DNA of 46,986 nucleotides from Pirellulaceae bacterium (lineage in GTDB: Bacteria > Planctomycetota > Planctomycetia > Pirellulales > Pirellulaceae). The translations under genes were made by a program, and so were the position numbers. The notes under the pieces are model-generated. The model was not told where the DNA came from. It saw only the letters and a program-made list of their open reading frames with translations, and made no database searches. Positions 42,255 through 46,986 of the stretch are shown here, piece by piece (position 1 is the stretch's first letter; the number at the start of each line of letters is the position of its first letter). The stretch is from NCBI GenBank assembly GCA_023382975.1, contig JAHDXO010000026.1:1-46986 (forward strand), given 5' to 3'.

Positions 42255-44198
42255 ATGGCACGTTCCCGACGATCCATTCGTTTCGAACAGTTGGAGACCA
42301 GATGTGTGCTGAGCCACGTGCTGGCCGATGGAGAAGCGCCGGTGGTTCGCGTCGACATCCCGGATCTCGAGGTGTCTGGCACAGCGGCCCAGTTCGCTGC
42401 CCCCGTACACGTCAGCAACGGAGAAGGAATCCGCGGCGCCGAGATTCGCGTGGCCTACGATACCACCCTCCTGACGACCAACGTGGCGAGCATTCAGCCA
42501 GGTGCTCTGTGGGCCGGCGTCCAGACCGAACTGGTGGTCAATGTCGATGAGGCCACCGGCACCATCGAGGCCTGGGTCTTCAGCGCCGAGGCGTTGGATG
42601 CAACGGCCGGAAGTCTGTTGGAGATCGTTTTCCAGACGGTCAGAGCTCCCGTCGTGGGCGAAACCACGATCCTGGATCTCAGCTTCGTGCGTTTGAACGA
42701 GGATTTGATCAGCGTCGATCCGGCGTCGCAGCCGGGTTTGGATGAAACCGACGGGCTGGTCACCTTCATTGATGCGGAAGCAACGGTGGTTCGCGTGGAC
42801 ATCCCGGATATGGAAGTGCCGGTCACCGCGGTCCAGTTTGCCGCGCCCGTTCACGTCAGCAATGGACAAGGGATCCGCGGTGCCGAGATTCGTCTGGCTT
42901 ACGATATCTCCCTACTGAGAGCCGACGTAGGCAATGTCCAACCAGGCGCACTATGGGACGGCGTCCAGACCGAACTGGTGGTCAATATCGATGAGACCAC
43001 CGGCATCATTGACGCTTGGGTCTTCAGCACCGAAGAGCTGGGAGCGGCGGCCGGCAGTTTGTTGGAGATCGTTTTTCAGACGGTCAGAACCCCAGTCGAC
43101 GGCGAGACCACGGTTCTGGACCTGAGCTTCGTGCGTCTGAACGAGGGCCAGATCGGCGTCCAACCGGTGCCGCAACCGGGTTTCGATGAGACCGATGGGG
43201 TCGTCACGTTCGTTGGGGTTCCGGTCCCCGAATTCGGTACGCTCGGCGGATTCGTCTACGCGGACACGAACAACAACAGCCAACCCGACCCGACGGAAGG
43301 AGTTCCCGGCGTCAAAATCATGCTGGTCGACGTCGGCGGAATCGTGGCGGCCGAGACTTGGACCGATCAACACGGCTGGTACGAGTTCCGCGACGTGCCC
43401 CCCGGCACCTATCAAATCCGGCAGCGTCAACCGGCATCGATGATCGATGGCGGCCCCAATGAAATCGACGTGCAACTGGCGGCCGAGCAGTCGCGGCTGG
43501 ACCTTCATTTTCGCGAACTCGGCCTGCGGCCCGAATTCGTTTACACGCGGTTGCTGGCCGCCTCGACCCAACCCCCGGGTTCGCCGGCCTGGACCTCCGT
43601 CGTGTCGCAGATCGAAGCAGACGCCCAAGTGCAAGCAGGAAACTCGGCCGATCCAGCGCCGCCACCGGTCAGCACCCAAATCGTGCAGGAAGCGTCTGAA
43701 GTGGTGGTGCAAGGCGGTAATGGTGACGACTACTTCCGGTTCGAGGCGGGGGCCGCCGTCCACACCATCACATTGAACGAAGAAACCCGACAATACCCGG
43801 CCGCCGAAGTGACCAGCATCCGGTTCGATGGCGGACTAGGAATCGATACCGTGGAACTGATCGGGATCTCCGCACAGGATCAAGCGGACTTGTCGCCGAA
43901 GACGGCCGTGCTCCAAGGCGCCGGGTACACCATGGTGGTGACAGCCAGCGAGAGTATCTCCATCCGCTCGACCGGCCCCGGTGACGAAGTCCGCTGGTCG
44001 GATTCCCCCGTGGATGACGTGCTGCGGGCCGAGCCGAGTTCCGCCCGTCTGGACGCCTTTCATTCCAGCCAAGAAGTGGCAGGTTTTCGCCGCGTCGTCG
44101 CCTTGTCTCAGCGGGGCGGCCAAGACCAAGTGCTCCGCTCCGATACGCTGGACTACGTTCTGGAACAATCGGGCCCCTGGCTGCCCGGTGCGTTCTGA
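42255..44198 (+). CDS. Secreted protein with two cohesin-like repeats and an SdrD-like domain
   Basis: This 647-residue protein has a basic N-terminus and the motif EQLETRCVLS (11-20). Two near-identical ~148-residue modules follow (30-175 and 178-320), each starting VVRVDIPD and containing HVSNG.GIRGAEIR.AYD and GSLLEIVFQTVR, the pattern of cohesin domains. At 326-405 is an SdrD B-like domain (GGFVYADTNNNSQPDP, then WYEFRDVPPGTYQIRQ). The C-terminal part has VVQGGNGDDYFRFEAG, a repeat typical of large planctomycete surface proteins. The two cohesin modules arose by a 444-base tandem duplication. A dockerin-bearing gene lies 1.2 kb downstream. Export route is inferred from the N-terminal motif. 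Confidence 0.85.
   Translation: MARSRRSIRFEQLETRCVLSHVLADGEAPVVRVDIPDLEVSGTAAQFAAPVHVSNGEGIRGAEIRVAYDTTLLTTNVASIQPGALWAGVQTELVVNVDEATGTIEAWVFSAEALDATAGSLLEIVFQTVRAPVVGETTILDLSFVRLNEDLISVDPASQPGLDETDGLVTFIDAEATVVRVDIPDMEVPVTAVQFAAPVHVSNGQGIRGAEIRLAYDISLLRADVGNVQPGALWDGVQTELVVNIDETTGIIDAWVFSTEELGAAAGSLLEIVFQTVRTPVDGETTVLDLSFVRLNEGQIGVQPVPQPGFDETDGVVTFVGVPVPEFGTLGGFVYADTNNNSQPDPTEGVPGVKIMLVDVGGIVAAETWTDQHGWYEFRDVPPGTYQIRQRQPASMIDGGPNEIDVQLAAEQSRLDLHFRELGLRPEFVYTRLLAASTQPPGSPAWTSVVSQIEADAQVQAGNSADPAPPPVSTQIVQEASEVVVQGGNGDDYFRFEAGAAVHTITLNEETRQYPAAEVTSIRFDGGLGIDTVELIGISAQDQADLSPKTAVLQGAGYTMVVTASESISIRSTGPGDEVRWSDSPVDDVLRAEPSSARLDAFHSSQEVAGFRRVVALSQRGGQDQVLRSDTLDYVLEQSGPWLPGAF
42341..43228 (+). repeat. 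Tandem duplication encoding two cohesin-like modules
   Basis: Unit 1 begins at 42341 and unit 2 at 42785, an offset of 444 bases (148 codons). Both begin GGTGGTTCGCGT and code for nearly the same protein sequence, with mostly silent or conservative changes. This indicates a duplication followed by selection on the protein. Confidence 0.85.
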
Positions 44199-44329
44199 GC
44201 CATGGCATCAGGAAAAGTGTGACACTTTCCGGGATGTTTCGTGCTATCAGAGAAGGCGAACTAGCAATGCCTGCGTAGGCATTCGCGCCTTTGCGATACG
44301 CGAAATGACCCTTTTGGATTTTGGTCGCC
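44199..44329 (+). other. Spacer before the AraC-type gene
   Basis: This 131-base stretch separates the cohesin-like gene from the AraC-type regulator. No terminator or promoter is clear. The ribosome site of the regulator is weak. Confidence 0.35.
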
Positions 44330-45400
44330 GTGAATTCCAGCCATCGCTCATCCATTTCGGTGGATGCATTTTCTGATGTCTTGAGGCATTGGAATCCGCC
44401 AGAGTGGCGTGCCGGTCTGGTGGACCTTAGCGCGCCATGGGGCATCCAAGTCTCTGGAAAACTGGCTGGTTTCTACTTGGTGTTGGCTGGTCAGTGTGTT
44501 CTGACGCAATCGTCATCCGGTAACCAGAAGCCGCTGTGCAAGGGCCAGGCGGTGCTGTGGAGCCAGGGGTCGGGCCATCATCTGCAGGACGCAGCCGAAA
44601 GCCACGTCTCGTCGTATTCGGACATTCTTGATCTTCGCGGCCAAGGCCGACCCACGCAGCGTGGCTGTGAAGAAATGGGGCTGGCGCCGAGCGGAAACGG
44701 CGAAGACCCTGGAAAGTCCGCGGTCGCGAAGATGCCTGTCCCAATTCTTTCACAGCCGCGGCGCGGTGAACCGATGGTGCGGCTGATCTACGGCCATTTT
44801 TCGACGGCCTTGCCCGGGGTGCAGACGTTGACGGCCGGCATCGAGCCGTTGGTGTGCTTCGACACAGAATCCTGTCCTGCTTTCCGGAACTTGGATTCGT
44901 TCGTCCAGTCAGTGCTCGACGAGCAGGCTGCGCGAAAGCCCGGATGGGAAGCGGTCGTCGATCATCTCGTTCTGATCGTGTTCTTCCAGGTGCTCCGGGC
45001 GTTTGTCCGGGAAGCGGGAGCGGCCCGGGACGCGGATCCCGGCTCGTTCACCGCCGCCCTCAGGGCTTCCTTGGATGACACGGTGGCCCCCGCTCTGTCG
45101 CTGATGCATCGATACCCTGACCGCCCTTGGTCGGTCGTAGAGTTAGCCCATCGGGCGAACGTATCGAAATCGTCCTTTTCGGAGCATTTTCGGCAGGTTC
45201 TCGGGAAGCCTCCCCTGCAGTACTTGACCGAGTACCGCGTTCGGGTCGCGTGCCAGTTGCTCAGGGACACGGAACTGGGCGTGAAGGAGATTTCGGCCAG
45301 GGTGGGCTACCGGTCCGTATCGTCGTTCAGCAATGTCTTCAAACGCTGGACAGGCCAGGCGCCTGCGGCCTTCCGGCGAATAAATCAACAGCAGCATTGA
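44330..45400 (+). CDS. AraC-family transcriptional regulator (cupin_6 type)
   Basis: This protein has 356 residues from GTG 44330; TTG 44321 is an alternative and the start is uncertain. The N-terminal half is a cupin-like sensing domain (GIQVSGKLAGFYLVLAGQCVL), seen in the AraC cupin_6 group, and the C-terminal HTH_18 domain (about 255-350) has two HTH units, VVELAHRANVSKSSFSEHFRQV and KEISARVGYRSVSSFSNVFKR, with the family end QAPAAFRR. It would act as a ligand-sensing activator or repressor. It sits between two surface-protein genes with 22 bases before the next, so it could control that gene. Confidence 0.88.
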   Translation: MNSSHRSSISVDAFSDVLRHWNPPEWRAGLVDLSAPWGIQVSGKLAGFYLVLAGQCVLTQSSSGNQKPLCKGQAVLWSQGSGHHLQDAAESHVSSYSDILDLRGQGRPTQRGCEEMGLAPSGNGEDPGKSAVAKMPVPILSQPRRGEPMVRLIYGHFSTALPGVQTLTAGIEPLVCFDTESCPAFRNLDSFVQSVLDEQAARKPGWEAVVDHLVLIVFFQVLRAFVREAGAARDADPGSFTAALRASLDDTVAPALSLMHRYPDRPWSVVELAHRANVSKSSFSEHFRQVLGKPPLQYLTEYRVRVACQLLRDTELGVKEISARVGYRSVSSFSNVFKRWTGQAPAAFRRINQQQH

Positions 45401-45422
45401 CCCCGTTGTCGAGGAGTGGAAC

Positions 45423-46986
45423 ATGCGTCGCATTCGTCGTTCGGAGAAGAAGTACAGAAGTTGGGCACAGTTCTTTGGAAGCGTTGGCCGCCGGCCTTCA
45501 CCGCGTCGAATCCTGCGCGGCGAAGCGTTGGAAGGCCGACAATTGCTGGCCGGGGATTTGAACGTCCTGGCCCTTACTCCCACCCCCAGCGGATTTGTGG
45601 TGGAGTTCAACCAGCCGGTCGATACCAGCGTGCTGAACTTGTACGATGCCGCCAACGGCGCCCTTGGGATGGCGGATCTGTCGTTGGTCGGGGAAACGAC
45701 GGGGCCCGTTTCGGGTTCGGCAATGGTCGAAGGCAATCATCTCCGCTTCGTGGTGACGGGTGGGGCTTTGGCGCATGACACGTACACCGTCCGTCTGCGC
45801 AGCGCCGAGGACGGACTGAAAGCGTTGGACGGCGGTTCGCTGTTGGACGGCGAGTTCATGGGCGCGCTGCCCAGCGGCGACGGCTTGCCCGGGGGCGATT
45901 TCGTCTTCTCGTTTGTGGCGGCTCCGGAGAACATTGTCGTCAGTATTCCTGATTTTACCCGCGGTCCGACCCAACCAGTCCATGTCCCCGCCGCTGTCGT
46001 CGGCCAACCGTCGGAGCACGGGTTGCCGGTTCAGGTGAATGATGCAACGGGCGTCACGTCGCTGTTGCTGCACGTCGCGTACAACCCGGCCATGTTGCAG
46101 ATCACCGATGTTGTCTTGGGCCAAGATGCCCCGGCCGGCAGTCAAGTGACCGTGAATCTCAGCGAACCAGGTCTGGCGACACTCGCCTTCTTCACGCTAG
46201 AACCAATGCCAAGCGGCCCCGCCAACCTTGTGTCGTTGGTGGCCAATGTGCCTCGCGATGCTCCCTACGGCGAAGCCCATGCGATTCAGATCACCCGTCT
46301 GGAAGTCAATGCGGGGGCACTGCCGGCCACGGGCGACGAAGGCGTCCACGTCGTCGCGTTCCCGGGAGATGCCAACCGGAATATGCGGTACGACGCCGAA
46401 GACGCCCGGCTGATCGCACGCGTCGGCGTGGGCCTCGATAGCGGTCTGGCCGTCGATCCGCCGCATGCCGATCCCGCGGTGCCTTTGCGCCATCTCTATC
46501 CGACGATCGATGCGTCGATCATCGGCGATGTTACCGGCGACGGAACGCTGAGCGCGCTGGATGCGAGTGACATTCTGCGGAAAGCGGTCGGCCTGCCCAC
46601 CCCGGAGATTCCCGCATTACCCGACAATGCGGCGCCCATCAGCATCGCGCTGTCCCCCGACACGCTGCCCGAAAACGAACCCGTGGGAACGATGGTCGGG
46701 CTGCTGACAACCGTTGATACGGATGAGGAAGATACGCACGCCTACGAACTGGTATCCGGCGTGGGAAGCGACGATAACGCCTACTTTTTCATCGACGGCG
46801 ACGCGTTGAAAACGGCCGCCGTGCTGGATTTCGAAAGCCAGTCGGTCTATCAGATCCGCGTTCGCAGCACCGACTGGCTGGGCCTGAGCGTGGAACAGAC
46901 CCTGCTGGTCCACGTCACCGACGTGAACGAAGACCCCACGACCGTGCTGCTGACGCCCAATAGCGTCTCGCAAGAGACGATGATCG
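45423..46986 (+). CDS. Secreted protein with cohesin-like, dockerin and cadherin-like modules (partial)
   Basis: This gene is open to the window's right end; 521 codons are visible and no stop is reached. The ATG has GAGGAG 6 bases upstream. A basic N-terminus leads to GEALEGRQLLAG (33-44), the shared LE-x-R motif. A Big/SbsA-like Ig domain (about 47-165, including PSGFVVEFNQPVDT) follows, then a cohesin-like domain (about 185-300, with LLLHVAYNPAMLQITDV), then a two-part dockerin (GDANRNMRYDAEDARL and GDVTGDGTLSALDASDIL, both with the calcium-loop Asp/Asn spacing), then a cadherin-like repeat (ENEPVGTMVGLLTTVD, ending VTDVNEDP). Such proteins are exported adhesins or envelope-polymer binding proteins. 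Confidence 0.88.
   Translation, partial: MRRIRRSEKKYRSWAQFFGSVGRRPSPRRILRGEALEGRQLLAGDLNVLALTPTPSGFVVEFNQPVDTSVLNLYDAANGALGMADLSLVGETTGPVSGSAMVEGNHLRFVVTGGALAHDTYTVRLRSAEDGLKALDGGSLLDGEFMGALPSGDGLPGGDFVFSFVAAPENIVVSIPDFTRGPTQPVHVPAAVVGQPSEHGLPVQVNDATGVTSLLLHVAYNPAMLQITDVVLGQDAPAGSQVTVNLSEPGLATLAFFTLEPMPSGPANLVSLVANVPRDAPYGEAHAIQITRLEVNAGALPATGDEGVHVVAFPGDANRNMRYDAEDARLIARVGVGLDSGLAVDPPHADPAVPLRHLYPTIDASIIGDVTGDGTLSALDASDILRKAVGLPTPEIPALPDNAAPISIALSPDTLPENEPVGTMVGLLTTVDTDEEDTHAYELVSGVGSDDNAYFFIDGDALKTAAVLDFESQSVYQIRVRSTDWLGLSVEQTLLVHVTDVNEDPTTVLLTPNSVSQETMI

Overview
The window reads as a GC-rich chromosome segment of a planctomycete, probably of the Pirellulales type. This is inferred from family content. 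The indicators are a DUF1552 protein next to a DUF1587/1592/1588/1585 cytochrome-like protein, DUF1207 and DUF6268-like envelope proteins, Tat-exported Gfo/Idh/MocA and sugar-isomerase proteins, an ECF sigma factor followed directly by a TPR Ser/Thr kinase, and large secreted proteins with an LE-x-R-x-[LV]-L motif near the N-terminus. I see no rRNA, tRNA, CRISPR array, prophage or intact insertion sequence.

Layout. 173-1645 (-): malate dehydrogenase then a flavodoxin. 1857-4148 (+): two Tat-exported sugar-metabolism proteins. 4266-5066 (-): a long GxxExxY protein. 5148-7537 (-): an OPT transporter translationally coupled to a small membrane protein. 7628-7981 (-): an unknown small protein. 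8421-12925 (+): DUF1552 protein, PSCyt-type protein and a methyltransferase. 12996-17574 (-): an accessory island made of an HSP90 ATPase carrying an extra C-terminal nucleotide-binding-like domain, a TPR protein, an HTH remnant and a ParE-type toxin-antitoxin pair. 18043-22899 (+): a double-thioredoxin lipoprotein, a BshB1-like deacetylase and a dGTPase-like protein. 23000-24870 (-): ribosomal protein S20 and a TPR protein. 24945-26474 (+): a CobA-HemD fusion for siroheme/heme synthesis. 26689-29877: two outer-membrane-type proteins around a UDP-glucuronate decarboxylase. 30179-36143 (+): a thiamine-binding-type protein and a giant exonuclease-RecQ-UvrD fusion. 36144-37087: a repeat-bearing spacer. 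37088-46986 (+): sigma factor, receptor-like kinase, and three large secreted proteins with cohesin-like, SdrD-like, dockerin and cadherin-like modules, interrupted by an AraC-type regulator. The last gene runs off the window.

How the parts work together. Most of the window is housekeeping or standard planctomycete accessory metabolism. Two regions look like less-described systems. The first is the HSP90-effector/TPR operon with its adjacent toxin-antitoxin genes; it resembles an immune or stress-signalling module in which an HSP90 ATPase gates a TIR/deoxyribosyltransferase-like domain. The second is the sigma-kinase-surface-protein cluster, where cohesin-like and dockerin modules in neighbouring genes could interact outside the cell. 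A symmetrical array of 10-bp units lies exactly between the HSP90 and TPR genes, and a perfect 24-bp inverted repeat lies upstream of the sigma factor. These functional proposals are inference from sequence and context only.
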